Both the position numbers and the translations under genes were made by a program. 64,000 nucleotides of DNA from CAVQXR01 sp046330455 (GTDB lineage Bacteria; Actinomycetota; Thermoleophilia; Gaiellales; Gaiellaceae): contig JAXLSU010000014.1 of the NCBI GenBank assembly GCA_046330455.1, forward strand, positions 1 through 64,000. The letters are read 5' to 3'. The notes below the pieces were generated by a model. The model worked only from the letters and a program-made list of their open reading frames with translations, was not told where the DNA came from and did not search any database. Below, piece by piece: positions 33,770 through 41,757 of this stretch (positions within the stretch are counted from its first letter, which is position 1; every line of letters begins with the position of its first letter).

Positions 33770-34756
33770 TCAGTACGAGACGTAGACGTCGGTCAGCAGC
33801 TCCCCGGCGGGTGGGTGCTCGGCCGCCCGCGCCTCGCTCACCGCCTCCTCGACGAGCTCTCTCGCCTCCGCATCGATGGCGTCGAGCTCGTCCTGCCCGA
33901 TCAGCCCGCGCCCGGTGACGCGGGCCGCGAACTGGTCGAGGCAGTCCCGTGCCGCCCGGATCTCCTCGACCTCGCCGGGGCGCCGGTACAGCTGTTCGTC
34001 GCCCTCCTCGTGCCCGTAGTAACGGTTGACACGGCACTCGAGCAGCGACGGCCCGGCGCCCGCCCGGGCGCGGGCGATCGCCTCGCCGGCCGCCTCGTAC
34101 ACGGCGAAGAAGTCGTGGCCGTCCACGACCACGCCCGGCAGCCCGAACCCGTCGGCACGCTTCGCGACGTCGGGGCCGCCGAGGTGGTAGGCCGCCGGGG
34201 TCGCCTCCGCGTAGCCGTTGTTCTCGACCACGAACACACACGGGAGGTTCCAGACCGACGAGAGGTTCAGACTCTCGAGGAAGGTGCCCTGGTTCGACCC
34301 GCCGTCCCCGACGAAGGCGACTCCCACCTGGCTCGTCCCGCGCGTCCTGGCGGAGAGCCCGACGCCGCAGACGAGCGGTGGCCCGCCGCCGACGATGCCG
34401 TTGGCACCCATCATCCCGCGGTCCATGTCGGCGATGTGCATGGAGCCGCCCTTGCCGCGGCAGAGCCCGCCCGCCTTGCCGAAGATCTCCTGCATCATCG
34501 CCTTGACGTCGCACCCCTTCGCGATCGCGTGGCCGTGGCCGCGGTGAGTGCTCGCGATGTAGTCGTCGTCGCGCAGGTGCGCGCAGACGCCGGCGGCGAT
34601 CGCCTCCTCGCCCGCGTACAGGTGGACGAACCCGGGGATGTCACCCGTCGCGAACTCGATGTGGAGCCGGTCCTCGAACTCCCGGATCGTCCGCATGACC
34701 CGGTAGGCGTCGAGCAGGCGCTCCCTCGTCAGGTCTTCCGTCGCCGACGTCGTCAC
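33770..34756 (-). CDS. acoA: Acetoin dehydrogenase E1 alpha subunit
   Basis: Thiamine diphosphate-binding alpha subunit of 328 residues. It shows FVHLYAGEEAIAAGVCAHLR, STHRGHGHAIAKGCD, GGKGGSMHI-like text (GKGGSMHIADMDRGMMGANG) and the cofactor motif GDGGSNQGTFLESLNL followed by ENNGYA. The GTG start at 34756 is preferred because GGAGAGGGG lies about 7 nt upstream; the longer frame to 34843 is rejected. It is the first gene of the minus-strand acoABCX-MFS operon and is divergent from a tartrate/D-malate dehydrogenase-like gene across 125 bp. No AcoR activator gene is present in the window. Confidence 0.92.
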   Translation of the reverse strand: MTTSATEDLTRERLLDAYRVMRTIREFEDRLHIEFATGDIPGFVHLYAGEEAIAAGVCAHLRDDDYIASTHRGHGHAIAKGCDVKAMMQEIFGKAGGLCRGKGGSMHIADMDRGMMGANGIVGGGPPLVCGVGLSARTRGTSQVGVAFVGDGGSNQGTFLESLNLSSVWNLPCVFVVENNGYAEATPAAYHLGGPDVAKRADGFGLPGVVVDGHDFFAVYEAAGEAIARARAGAGPSLLECRVNRYYGHEEGDEQLYRRPGEVEEIRAARDCLDQFAARVTGRGLIGQDELDAIDAEARELVEEAVSEARAAEHPPAGELLTDVYVSY

Positions 34757-34867
34757 GGCAACCCCTCTCCTCGTGGCCAGCGACCGCAGCATACGATCGC
34801 GCGCCGCTTCGTGGCCGGGGGACCGCCCTGACCTCCGGTTCATGCCAGCCCGGAGCAGGGGCTCTAG

Positions 34868-34873
34868 TAGGAT
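34868..34873 (+). promoter_or_regulatory. -10-like hexamer of the tartrate/malate dehydrogenase-like gene
   Basis: TAGGAT ends exactly 8 nt before ATG 34882. The spacer has no ribosome site, so a leaderless transcript is likely. Confidence 0.45.
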
Positions 34874-34881
34874 CCCGCCTC

Positions 34882-35928
34882 ATGTCGCATCGGATCGCAC
34901 TCCTTCCCGGCGACGGCATCGGCCCCGATGTCATCGCCGAAGCACGCAAGGTCGTCGACGCGCTCGGCCTCGCGATCGACTGGACAGAGCTCGACTGGGG
35001 CGCCGACCGCTGGCACCGCATCGGGGCGATGATGCCCGACGACTGGGAGCAGACTCTCCGCGCGCACGATGCGCTGATGCTCGGCGCCTGCGGCGATCCG
35101 AGCGTGCCCGACCACCTCTCCCTGTGGACGTTCATCCTCCCGATCCGCCAGCGCCTCGACCTGTGGGCGAACCTTCGCCCAGCCCGGCTCCTGCCCGGCG
35201 TACCGTGCCCGCTCGCCGGCAAGGGCCCGGGAGACATCGACATGCTCTTCGTCCGCGAGAACACGGAGGGCGAGTACTCGGGTGTCGGCGGGCGGTCGCA
35301 TCGCGGGCTTCCGATCGAGGTCGCGCTCGAGACCGGCGTGTTCACCCGGGTCGGCGTCGAGCGGGTCGCCCGGCTCGGCTTCGAGCTCGCCCGGTCGCGA
35401 CGCGGCGTCCTCGTCAACTGCACCAAGTCGAATGCCTCGCCGCACGCGTACGTGTTCTGGGACGAGGTCGTCGAGGAGGTCTCGGCGGAGTTTCCCGACA
35501 TCGAGGTTCAGCGCGTCCTCGTCGACGCGCTCGCCGCACGGATGATCCGCAGCCCGGAGAGCCTGGACGTGATCATCGCGTCGAACCTCTTCGGCGACAT
35601 CCTGACCGACCTCGCGGCCGCGATTCAGGGCGGGATGGGGATGGCGGCAAGCGCGAACCTGTCGCCCGGCAGTGGGGCCCCCGGGATGTTCGAGCCCGTG
35701 CACGGCTCGGCGCCCGACATCGTCGGGATGGGGATCGCGAACCCGCTCGGGGCGATCTGGAGTGCCTCTCAGATGCTCGAGAGCATCGGCGAAGCGGACG
35801 CGGCGACCCGGGTGATGCGGGCGATCGAGGCCGTCTGTCTCGAGGGCCCGCGCCCGCGCGACATCGGCGGTAGCGCTTCCACGGCCGAGGTGGGCGATGC
35901 CGTGGCCGCACACGTCGCCTCCGGGTAA
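34882..35928 (+). CDS. Tartrate/D-malate dehydrogenase-like beta-decarboxylating dehydrogenase
   Basis: Member of the isocitrate/isopropylmalate dehydrogenase family, 348 residues. It starts IALLPGDGIGPDVIAEARKV, has the metal- and substrate-binding VRENTEGEYSGVGG near residue 125, NCTKSNASPHAYVFWDEVVE with the catalytic Lys, IIASNLFGDILTDLAAAIQG with metal-binding Asp, and FEPVHGSAPDIVGMGIANP. The FWDEVVEEVS block and the overall sequence fit TtuC/DmlA-type tartrate or D-malate dehydrogenases better than LeuB, and no leucine genes are near. The product would be pyruvate or hydroxypyruvate. It is divergent from acoA. Confidence 0.85.
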   Translation: MSHRIALLPGDGIGPDVIAEARKVVDALGLAIDWTELDWGADRWHRIGAMMPDDWEQTLRAHDALMLGACGDPSVPDHLSLWTFILPIRQRLDLWANLRPARLLPGVPCPLAGKGPGDIDMLFVRENTEGEYSGVGGRSHRGLPIEVALETGVFTRVGVERVARLGFELARSRRGVLVNCTKSNASPHAYVFWDEVVEEVSAEFPDIEVQRVLVDALAARMIRSPESLDVIIASNLFGDILTDLAAAIQGGMGMAASANLSPGSGAPGMFEPVHGSAPDIVGMGIANPLGAIWSASQMLESIGEADAATRVMRAIEAVCLEGPRPRDIGGSASTAEVGDAVAAHVASG

Positions 35929-35932
35929 CGAA

Positions 35933-35961
35933 GGGGCCACCCCAGACCACCACCCGCTTTC
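35933..35961. repeat. 29 bp dispersed repeat, copy 1
   Basis: The repeat begins GGGGCCACCCCAGACC and ends CACCCGCTTTC. It differs by one base from a copy at 43086-43114. Both sit just after a gene end and include a short GGGG-CCA-CCCC hairpin. After the repeat this copy has CCCGCT...AGCGGG, a second possible stem. The rest of the 142 bp spacer leads to the MarR gene. Confidence 0.75.
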
Positions 35962-36070
35962 GAGCGTAGCGGGAAACTCCGCGCGTGTGTGTGACGTTTC
36001 GTGACGGATCTGCGCGAGCTTGTCACGATCTACGCCGGTACCTGCTTCGTTTAGTCTGATATAAGACGGA

Positions 36071-36508
36071 ATGGTCGAGGTTCCGCGCATCGATCGCCAG
36101 AACGTCGGCTACCTGCTCGCCAAGGCGTCGCAGCGGTGGAACGAGCGGCTCGGGGCCGGCTTTCGCGAGGCCGGCTACCCCGAGGTGCGGCCGTCGTACG
36201 GCTCGGTGCTCGTCCCGCTCCTCGAGGAGGACGGCTTGCGGATGGGTGAGCTGGCCCGTCGCTCGCGCCTCTCGAAGCAGACCATGACGACGATTGTCCG
36301 CCTCTGCGAGCGGGACGGTCTCGTGTACCGCGAGCGGGATCCGGCCGATGGACGGGCCTTCCGCGTCATGCTGACGGGGCGCGGGCGGGCGGCACGGCCG
36401 GTCTTCGCCGAGATCGTCACCGAGCTCGATCGGGAGCTCGAAGGCGTCCTGTCCGAGGCCGGGCTCATGGAGCTGCGAAGGCTGCTGAGAGAAGTGATAG
36501 AGCTGTGA
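36071..36508 (+). CDS. MarR family transcriptional regulator
   Basis: Winged-helix regulator of 145 residues. The HTH and wing are seen at about residues 50-95 (EDGLRMGELARRSRLSKQTM, TTIVRLCERDGLVYRERDPA, DGRAFRVMLTGRG), with the Asp-Gly-Arg wing typical of MarR. The ATG 36071 is preceded by GTCT-GATATA-AGAC (36054-36067), a short palindrome that may be its own operator or overlap a -10 box. Its stop overlaps the GTG of a 51-residue protein (GTGA), which itself overlaps an HhH protein gene, so the three form a tight operon. Confidence 0.9.
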   Translation: MVEVPRIDRQNVGYLLAKASQRWNERLGAGFREAGYPEVRPSYGSVLVPLLEEDGLRMGELARRSRLSKQTMTTIVRLCERDGLVYRERDPADGRAFRVMLTGRGRAARPVFAEIVTELDRELEGVLSEAGLMELRRLLREVIEL

Positions 36509-36660
36509 ACGTGGCACGCACGGTCGAGGCGTCCGCCGGCGAGAGCGCCTTCGCGTTCACGATGTTCCAGCTGCCCGGGGCCCCGGACCGGCTGTTCGAG
36601 ACGCAGTATCGGTCGTTGCTCCGCACGCTCGAGAACGTCGAGCGGGAGCTCTCGCCGTGA
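36505..36660 (+). CDS. Small conserved-looking protein of unknown function (51 residues)
   Basis: This frame is short but well supported. It starts with GTG overlapping the MarR stop and ends with TGA overlapping the next GTG, and nearly all its codons end in G or C, as in real genes here. The product is VNVARTVEASAGESAF..., then FTMFQLPGAPDRLFETQYRS and an acidic helix LLRTLENVERELSP. There is no membrane segment and no family I recognise. It may be a partner of the MarR or HhH protein in the same operon. Confidence 0.65.
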   Translation: MNVARTVEASAGESAFAFTMFQLPGAPDRLFETQYRSLLRTLENVERELSP

Positions 36661-36914
36661 TTCCGGAGCCCGAGCGCGAGTGGATGCTGGCCGTGCCCCT
36701 CTGCGGGGAGCGGGTGATCATGCGCCTCGAATCGATCGGAGTCGACAGGCTCGAAGACCTGCGCGGTCGCGATCCGTATGACCTGATGCACGAGATCAAC
36801 CTGCAGGCGGGCCGCACGATCTGGCGTCCGCCGCTCGCGGTGCTCGCGCTCCAGAACCTCGTCGACGCCGCGGAGGCTGCCGCGCGCCTTCCGGACGCGG
36901 GCCCGCATCGGTAG
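36657..36914 (+). CDS. Helix-hairpin-helix protein of the Cdd1/pathogenicity-locus type
   Basis: Small protein of 85 residues. The central part (GERVIMRLESIGVDRLEDLR, GRDPYDLMHEINLQAGRTI) follows the pattern of Cdd1-type HhH proteins, where a hairpin binds DNA or a protein partner. The canonical GIG hairpin is altered to LCGERV. The function of this family is unknown. The GTG start overlaps the stop of the 51-residue protein. A TAGCGT hexamer for the following GNAT gene lies near its end. Confidence 0.65.
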   Translation: MIPEPEREWMLAVPLCGERVIMRLESIGVDRLEDLRGRDPYDLMHEINLQAGRTIWRPPLAVLALQNLVDAAEAAARLPDAGPHR

Positions 36915-36924
36915 CGTCGCGGGC

Positions 36925-37791
36925 ATGGAGCACTCCGGGCTCAGGCTTCGACGGTACGGGTACACGACGGAGTTCGCGGACGCGACCGGGAGCTACCTCG
37001 AAGCGCGCGAGGCCGAGCATTGCCTGCTCGTGGGACTGACCGATGAGCTCCGACGAACGCCGAGGCTCTACGGTTTCGATCCCTACCTCGCCACCGTCGC
37101 GCAGGGCGACAGCACCGTCGCCGTCGCGCTCCGGACCCCGCCCCACGACCTCCTGCTCTCGGAGGTCCTCGACGAGCGTGCCGTCGACCTCGTGGCAGAG
37201 GACGTCCTCGCAGCATCACCGGACCTGACCGGCGTGCTCGGGCCGACCGTCGCGGCGCGCCGCTTCGCCGAGCTGTGGGAGCGGCGCAGCGGCCGTCCGC
37301 AGCGCCTCGCGACGGCGCTACGCGTCTTCCAGGCGGATCGCGTCCGGATGCCCGACGGCGTCCGCGGGCGGATGCGGCGACCGAGGCCCGACGAGCGCGC
37401 GATCGTCATCGACTGGTTCGATGCCTTCGTCGAGGAGGCGAACCCGGGGCACCGGGAGGAGACTCCCGAGCAGATGGTGGCACGGTACGAGGGCCTCGAG
37501 GGAGACCTCGGAATCCGCGTCTGGGAGGACGGCGGACGGGCCGTCTCGGTGGCGGGATGCCACGGCAAGACGCCGCATGGCGCCCGAATCGGGCCCGTCT
37601 ACACGCCTCCGAGCCTCCGGGGAAGCGGCTATGCGAGCGCGCTGACCGCGGTGCTGACGCAGACGCTTCTCGACGGCGGCTGCCGCTTCTGCTTTCTCTT
37701 CACCGATCTCGCGAATCCGACCTCGAACCGGATCTACCGCCGGCTCGGCTACCTGCCCGTGACCGATCTCGCCGAGCACCGGTTCGGCTGA
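36925..37791 (+). CDS. GNAT family N-acetyltransferase
   Basis: Acetyl-CoA-dependent acetyltransferase of 288 residues in two parts. The N-terminal ~130 residues form a degenerate GNAT-like half (YGFDPYLATVAQGDSTVAVA, LDERAVDLVAEDVLAASPDL). The C-terminal domain has the acetyl-CoA-binding strand-helix IGPVYTPPSLRGSGYASALT, which fits motif A (R/Q-x-x-G-x-G/A), then LFTDLANPTSNRIYRRLGY. The acceptor is unknown. The ATG 36925 lies 7 nt after a TAGCGT hexamer (36912-36917) and 10 bp after the HhH stop. It is convergent with the ornithine cyclodeaminase-like gene (4 bp apart). Confidence 0.85.
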   Translation: MEHSGLRLRRYGYTTEFADATGSYLEAREAEHCLLVGLTDELRRTPRLYGFDPYLATVAQGDSTVAVALRTPPHDLLLSEVLDERAVDLVAEDVLAASPDLTGVLGPTVAARRFAELWERRSGRPQRLATALRVFQADRVRMPDGVRGRMRRPRPDERAIVIDWFDAFVEEANPGHREETPEQMVARYEGLEGDLGIRVWEDGGRAVSVAGCHGKTPHGARIGPVYTPPSLRGSGYASALTAVLTQTLLDGGCRFCFLFTDLANPTSNRIYRRLGYLPVTDLAEHRFG

Positions 37792-37795
37792 GGGC

Positions 37796-38725
37796 TCAGC
37801 GGTGGAGCAGGGTTCCTGCCCCCGCCTCCCGGGCACGCTCGATCACCGCGTGGGCGAAGGCGGCGTCGAGCGCTCCGACCCCGAGGTTGCAGCACGCGAC
37901 GCGTTTCGCGCTCAGGTCGCGGTCGAGCGCCTCACCGACGCTGCAATGCGGCTCGGGCCAGCCCGCGAAGTGGCCGCGTGAGCGGTAGTAGTCGAACTGC
38001 CCGACGTCGTCGGAGACGAACAGGCCCGCATCGGCGATCGGGCCGACCTGGAGTGAGGCGTCGAAGTCGAGAGGCAGGGCGAGGTAGCGGTCAGGGAGCC
38101 ATTCGCTCGGGATCGGTGGATCGGGCTCGTCGGCGATGGGGACGGCGGTGATCAGCACCTCCGCGCCGGCCACCGCCTCGGCGATGCTCGCCGTCGGCTC
38201 GACCCGGCCGGCAAGCGCTTGCGTGCGCTCGGCGGCGACGTCGTGGGCAGCGATCGTCGCCGCCGGGTTCAGCTCCGCGACCACGCGCGAGTGATACCGC
38301 CCCTGCTCACCGCACCCGACGATCGCGGCGCGGCTCCACCCGTCGGGCGCCCAGCGCCGGATGCAGACGCCGCTTGCCGCAGCGGTTCGGGCGGCCGTGA
38401 TCTCGCCGGCGTCCATGACCGCGAGCGGGAATCCGGTCTCCGCGTCGTTCACGACGATCAGGCCGGAGATGTAGGGGATGCCGAGCGCCTTGTTCGCCGG
38501 GAATCCCGAGACCCACTTGACCGCGGCGATGTCCGGGTCGGCGAGGTAGGCGGGCATCGCGTGGATGAACGCGTTCTCCCGCGGATGGATCCCCGGCTTC
38601 GGCGGGAGCTCGACACGACCGGCCGCCATCGAGCGGTACGTTCGCTCGACGAGGTCGATCTGCGCGGAGATCGGCGGCAGGAGCTCCGCGACCTCCTGCC
38701 GCGACAGGTAGACGAGATCCTGCAC
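37796..38725 (-). CDS. Ornithine cyclodeaminase/mu-crystallin family protein
   Basis: NAD(P)-dependent ketimine reductase or amino-acid dehydrogenase-like protein, 309 residues. It opens DLVYLSRQEVAELLPPISAQ, has PPKPGIHPRENAFIHAMPAY, KWVSGFPANKALGIPYISGL with the conserved Lys, AVMDAGEITAARTAAASGV, and the Rossmann motif AAIVGCGEQGRYH near residue 130. Members cyclise ornithine, reduce imino acids or make alanine-type products, so the substrate is open. The start GTG 38725 lies 4 bp after the PPOX stop, so the two genes are cotranscribed. Confidence 0.88.
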   Translation of the reverse strand: MQDLVYLSRQEVAELLPPISAQIDLVERTYRSMAAGRVELPPKPGIHPRENAFIHAMPAYLADPDIAAVKWVSGFPANKALGIPYISGLIVVNDAETGFPLAVMDAGEITAARTAAASGVCIRRWAPDGWSRAAIVGCGEQGRYHSRVVAELNPAATIAAHDVAAERTQALAGRVEPTASIAEAVAGAEVLITAVPIADEPDPPIPSEWLPDRYLALPLDFDASLQVGPIADAGLFVSDDVGQFDYYRSRGHFAGWPEPHCSVGEALDRDLSAKRVACCNLGVGALDAAFAHAVIERAREAGAGTLLHR

Positions 38726-38729
38726 CGCG

Positions 38730-39137
38730 TCAGTCGCGTTGCCAGGTGGTGACGGCAGTCGGCTCGACCTTGAAGATGACGCGCTGCTCACCGGGCCCGC
38801 GGAACGGATAGGGTCGCTCCCCGAGATACTTCTCGGCGAGGTCGTCGATCCCGTCCTCGGCTGGCTGGCCGTCGACGATCGCGGCGATCCGACCCTGGAT
38901 CTCGACGAACCCGTACGGGTTCGAGGGGTCGAAGGCAGACAGCGCGACGCGTGGCTCGGCCCGCATGTTGCGGTCCTTGGCGCGGCCCTTCGCCGTGTTC
39001 ACGATCACGTGCGTACCGTCGGTATCGGCCCAGACCGGCGTCGTCTGGGGCGCTCCGTTCGGCCCGACCGTCGCCAGATGCCAGAAGTTCTTGTCCCTGA
39101 GCATCGCCTGCACGTCAGCTGGGATCTCAACAGCCAT
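38730..39137 (-). CDS. PPOX-class F420/FMN-binding oxidoreductase
   Basis: Small split-barrel flavin/deazaflavin-binding protein of 135 residues. It begins with IPADVQAMLRDKNFWHLATV, continues GPNGAPQTTPVWADTDGTHV and ends in a beta strand with IFKVEPTAVTTW, the layout of actinobacterial PPOX-class F420-dependent enzymes. The presence of this family suggests that the organism makes coenzyme F420, although FMN users exist too. The ATG 39137 has a strong ribosome site (AGGAGGAGAC). It heads a two-gene operon with the cyclodeaminase-like gene. Confidence 0.85.
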   Translation of the reverse strand: MAVEIPADVQAMLRDKNFWHLATVGPNGAPQTTPVWADTDGTHVIVNTAKGRAKDRNMRAEPRVALSAFDPSNPYGFVEIQGRIAAIVDGQPAEDGIDDLAEKYLGERPYPFRGPGEQRVIFKVEPTAVTTWQRD

Positions 39138-39200
39138 GTCTCCTCCTCGAGCTCGGAATCGAGAGTAGGGTAGTCGCTCACGCAACGATCCGGCGAGCTA

Positions 39201-39995
39201 CTAGCCTGCGAGCCGCCCGATGCGCTCGCGAACGTCCGGGTCGAGCGGCTGTCCGTCACCGGCGCGGAGATTCGCACGCATGTGGTCGGGGTTCCCGGTT
39301 GCCGGGATCACGACGTGGACGCGCTGGTCGGCGAGCGCCCAGCGGAGGAGCCCCTCCGCCCAGCCGTCGATGCCGAGCGATGCTACCTCCCCGGCTGCGG
39401 GCGGTGGGATCTCCGAGCCGGCACCCCCGAGCGGTCTCATCCCGATCACGCCGAGCCCGAGCTCCTCGGCAAGCGGCAGGATGCGCGCCTCGACCCGGCG
39501 CTGACGCGGGTTGAAGGGAATCTGGATCGCGTCGATGCGGCCCGTGCGCATGACCTGCTCGAGCTCGTCGAGGCGATCCTCGTAGTGCTGCGTCGCCCCG
39601 ATCAGCGAGATGCGCCCCGCCTCGCGATGCCGTTCGAGCCAGGGCAGGTGCTCCTGCCAGGCGACGAGGTTGTGGATCTGCTCGAGCTCGACCCTACCGT
39701 CGAAGAAGCGCAGCTGGGCGGCGAACTGCTCGTCGGCCTCCTCGGCCGACGGCGTCCAGATCTTCGTGGCGACGAACGCCTCCTCGCGCAGGCCGTCGAG
39801 CGCTCCACCGAGCACGGCCTCGGCCCGGCCGTACATCGGCGAGGAGTCGACGACCCGAACGCCGCCCTCGAATGCGGCGCAGACCACGTCCCGGGCGCGG
39901 CCGGTCTGCTCGGGCCCGACGTCGAAGACCTGCCAGGTACCGAGACCGATGACCGGCAGCGCCGGCCCGCGGTGACCGAATCGACGGGTCTGCAC
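39201..39995 (-). CDS. Aldo/keto reductase
   Basis: (beta/alpha)8 barrel NADPH-dependent reductase of 264 residues, slightly short for the family. The catalytic tetrad region is visible: VRVVDSSPMYGRAEAVLGGA (Asp and Tyr), FVATKIW (Lys) and QIHNLVAWQEHL (His). ATGNPDHMRANL near the end is the NADP-binding site. The start GTG 39995 lies 6 nt after TAGGAT read on the minus strand and lacks a ribosome site. It is divergent from hpnC (62 bp) and lies 63 bp before the PPOX gene. The substrate is unknown. Confidence 0.87.
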   Translation of the reverse strand: MQTRRFGHRGPALPVIGLGTWQVFDVGPEQTGRARDVVCAAFEGGVRVVDSSPMYGRAEAVLGGALDGLREEAFVATKIWTPSAEEADEQFAAQLRFFDGRVELEQIHNLVAWQEHLPWLERHREAGRISLIGATQHYEDRLDELEQVMRTGRIDAIQIPFNPRQRRVEARILPLAEELGLGVIGMRPLGGAGSEIPPPAAGEVASLGIDGWAEGLLRWALADQRVHVVIPATGNPDHMRANLRAGDGQPLDPDVRERIGRLAG

Positions 39996-40043
39996 GCGCA
40001 GATCCTACCCCCGCCAGGAGGTCTCCCCGGGCCGGGAGCGTGG

Positions 40044-40049
40044 TACGTT
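40044..40049 (+). promoter_or_regulatory. -10-like hexamer of the hopanoid operon
   Basis: TACGTT ends exactly 8 nt before ATG 40058, with no ribosome site, the same geometry as at 19208, 25613 and 34882. Confidence 0.4.
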
Positions 40050-40057
40050 CCCGGCAG

Positions 40058-40909
40058 ATGTCCGGCGGGAGCATCCTGGCGACACCCGAGCTGACGCTCA
40101 CCCGGATCGACGCCCGGTCGACGGGGGAGAACTTCCCGGTTGCGTCACTGGTCGCGCCGCCGAGCGCGCGCCCGCATCTGAAGGCCGTCTATGGATTCGC
40201 GCGCCTCGTCGACAACCTCGGCGACGAGGCCGAGGGCGACCGTGAGCGGTTGCTCGACGAGCTCGAGCACGAGCTCGACCGCTGCTACGAAGGCTCGCCC
40301 GCGACCGCGGTCATGCGGCGGTTGCAGACGACGATCGCAGCCTGTGACCTACCGAGAGATCCATTCTGGCGGCTCATCGAGGCAAACCGCATCGACCAGG
40401 GCACATTCCGGTACGAGACGTGGGACGAGCTGCGTGGGTACTGCACCTACTCGGCCGAGCCCGTGGGACGACTCGTGCTCGGCATCTACGGGCTCGCGGG
40501 CAACGCCGAGCTCGTCTTGCTGTCGGACGACGTCTGCACCGGGCTTCAGCTCGTCAACTTCCTTCAGGATCCACCGCGGGACCTCGCGCTCGGACGCGTG
40601 TACCTGCCGCAGGATGACCTGCGCCGCTTCGGGCTGCGCGAGGCGGAGCTCGCAGGGCCCGGGTCCGACCGGCTCGCGACGCTGTGCCGGTTCGAGGCCG
40701 AGCGAGCGGGCGGGCTGCTGCGGCAGGGGCTTCCGCTGGCCGACGCGATCGGCGGTCGCACCGGCAGGTCGATCGCGCTGTTCGCCCGGGGCGGCCTCGC
40801 CGCGCTCCGGGCGCTCGAGCGTTCGGGTTGGGATGTCTTCTCCGGACGCCCGGCGCCGACGCGGACGACGTTCGCCTGGCTCACGCTCCGGGAGCTGCTG
40901 CGCCGATGA
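40058..40909 (+). CDS. hpnC: Hydroxysqualene synthase HpnC
   Basis: Second enzyme of the three-step HpnDCE squalene route: converts presqualene diphosphate to hydroxysqualene. The product is 283 residues. Prenyl-synthase features are LKAVYGFARLVDNLGDEAEG (first Asp-rich motif, about residues 44-63), TFRYETWDELRGYCTYSAEP with VGRLVLGIYG, and LVNFLQDPPRDLALGRVYLP (second motif). The ATG 40058 follows TACGTT by 8 nt; GTG 40040 is the alternative. The stop overlaps the hpnD start (ATGA). It is first in the hopanoid operon. Confidence 0.93.
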   Translation: MSGGSILATPELTLTRIDARSTGENFPVASLVAPPSARPHLKAVYGFARLVDNLGDEAEGDRERLLDELEHELDRCYEGSPATAVMRRLQTTIAACDLPRDPFWRLIEANRIDQGTFRYETWDELRGYCTYSAEPVGRLVLGIYGLAGNAELVLLSDDVCTGLQLVNFLQDPPRDLALGRVYLPQDDLRRFGLREAELAGPGSDRLATLCRFEAERAGGLLRQGLPLADAIGGRTGRSIALFARGGLAALRALERSGWDVFSGRPAPTRTTFAWLTLRELLRR

Positions 40910-41757
40910 ACCTCGATGCGGCGTACGCCGACTGCGTGCGGATCACGAGGCGCGAGGCGAAGAACTTCGCGTGGGGGATCATGCTCCTCCCGCGGCCCAA
41001 GCGGCTGGCGCTGGCGGCGCTGTATGCGTTCGCCCGGCGTGTCGACGACGCGGCAGACGGCGGCGACCCTTCGGAGGTGCGGCGTCGCCAGCTGCTCGCG
41101 ATTCGCGCTGCCCTCGAGGCCCTGCCGATCGCGGCCGAGGACGATCCCGTGCTCGTTGCCCTCGCCGACACCCTGATCCGCTATCCGGTCCCGAAGCAAG
41201 CGCTCGCCGACCTCGTCGAGGGAGGGCTCTGGGACGTCGAGCGGTCGCGCTACGAGACGTGGGCAGACCTGCGCGGCTACTGCCGACGGGTCGCGGGCGC
41301 GGTCGGGATCGCGTGCACGGCCGTGTACGGGCCGACCGACCCGGTGCGGGCGATCCCGCTCGCGGAGTCGCTCGGGCTCGCGCTGCAGCAGATCAACATC
41401 ATGCGAGATGTTCCCGAGGACTGGACGCTCGGCCGTGTCTACCTGCCTCAGGACGAGCTCGCTCGGTTCGGCGTCACGGAGGAGGACATCGCGGAAGGCC
41501 GGATGGGGCCGGGCTGGCGGGCGTTGATGGCCCACCAGGGGGCGCGCGCACGCGGGCTGCTGAGCGAGGGAATGGGGCTGTGCGCGCTCCTCGACTCGCG
41601 GAGCGCCGTCTGCGTCCGCACGCTGACGGGGATCTACGCCGGCCTCCTCGACGAGATCGAGCGACGCCGGTACGACGTCTTCACTTCCCGGCCGAGCCTT
41701 TCACCGCTCGGGAAGCTCCGGGTGATCGGAGGCGGGTTCCTGCGGGAGGCGGCGTGA
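40906..41757 (+). CDS. hpnD: Presqualene diphosphate synthase HpnD
   Basis: First enzyme of the HpnDCE route: joins two farnesyl diphosphates. The 283-residue protein has RREAKNFAWGIMLLPRPKRL, the metal-binding YAFARRVDDAADGGD, YETWADLRGYCRRVAGAVG and the second Asp motif QQINIMRDVPEDWTLGRVYL. These are textbook squalene/phytoene synthase blocks, and pairing with HpnC and HpnE fixes the role. It overlaps both neighbours by 4 bp (ATGA and GTGA). A phytoene synthase role is unlikely, as no carotenoid genes are near. Confidence 0.93.
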   Translation: MNLDAAYADCVRITRREAKNFAWGIMLLPRPKRLALAALYAFARRVDDAADGGDPSEVRRRQLLAIRAALEALPIAAEDDPVLVALADTLIRYPVPKQALADLVEGGLWDVERSRYETWADLRGYCRRVAGAVGIACTAVYGPTDPVRAIPLAESLGLALQQINIMRDVPEDWTLGRVYLPQDELARFGVTEEDIAEGRMGPGWRALMAHQGARARGLLSEGMGLCALLDSRSAVCVRTLTGIYAGLLDEIERRRYDVFTSRPSLSPLGKLRVIGGGFLREAA

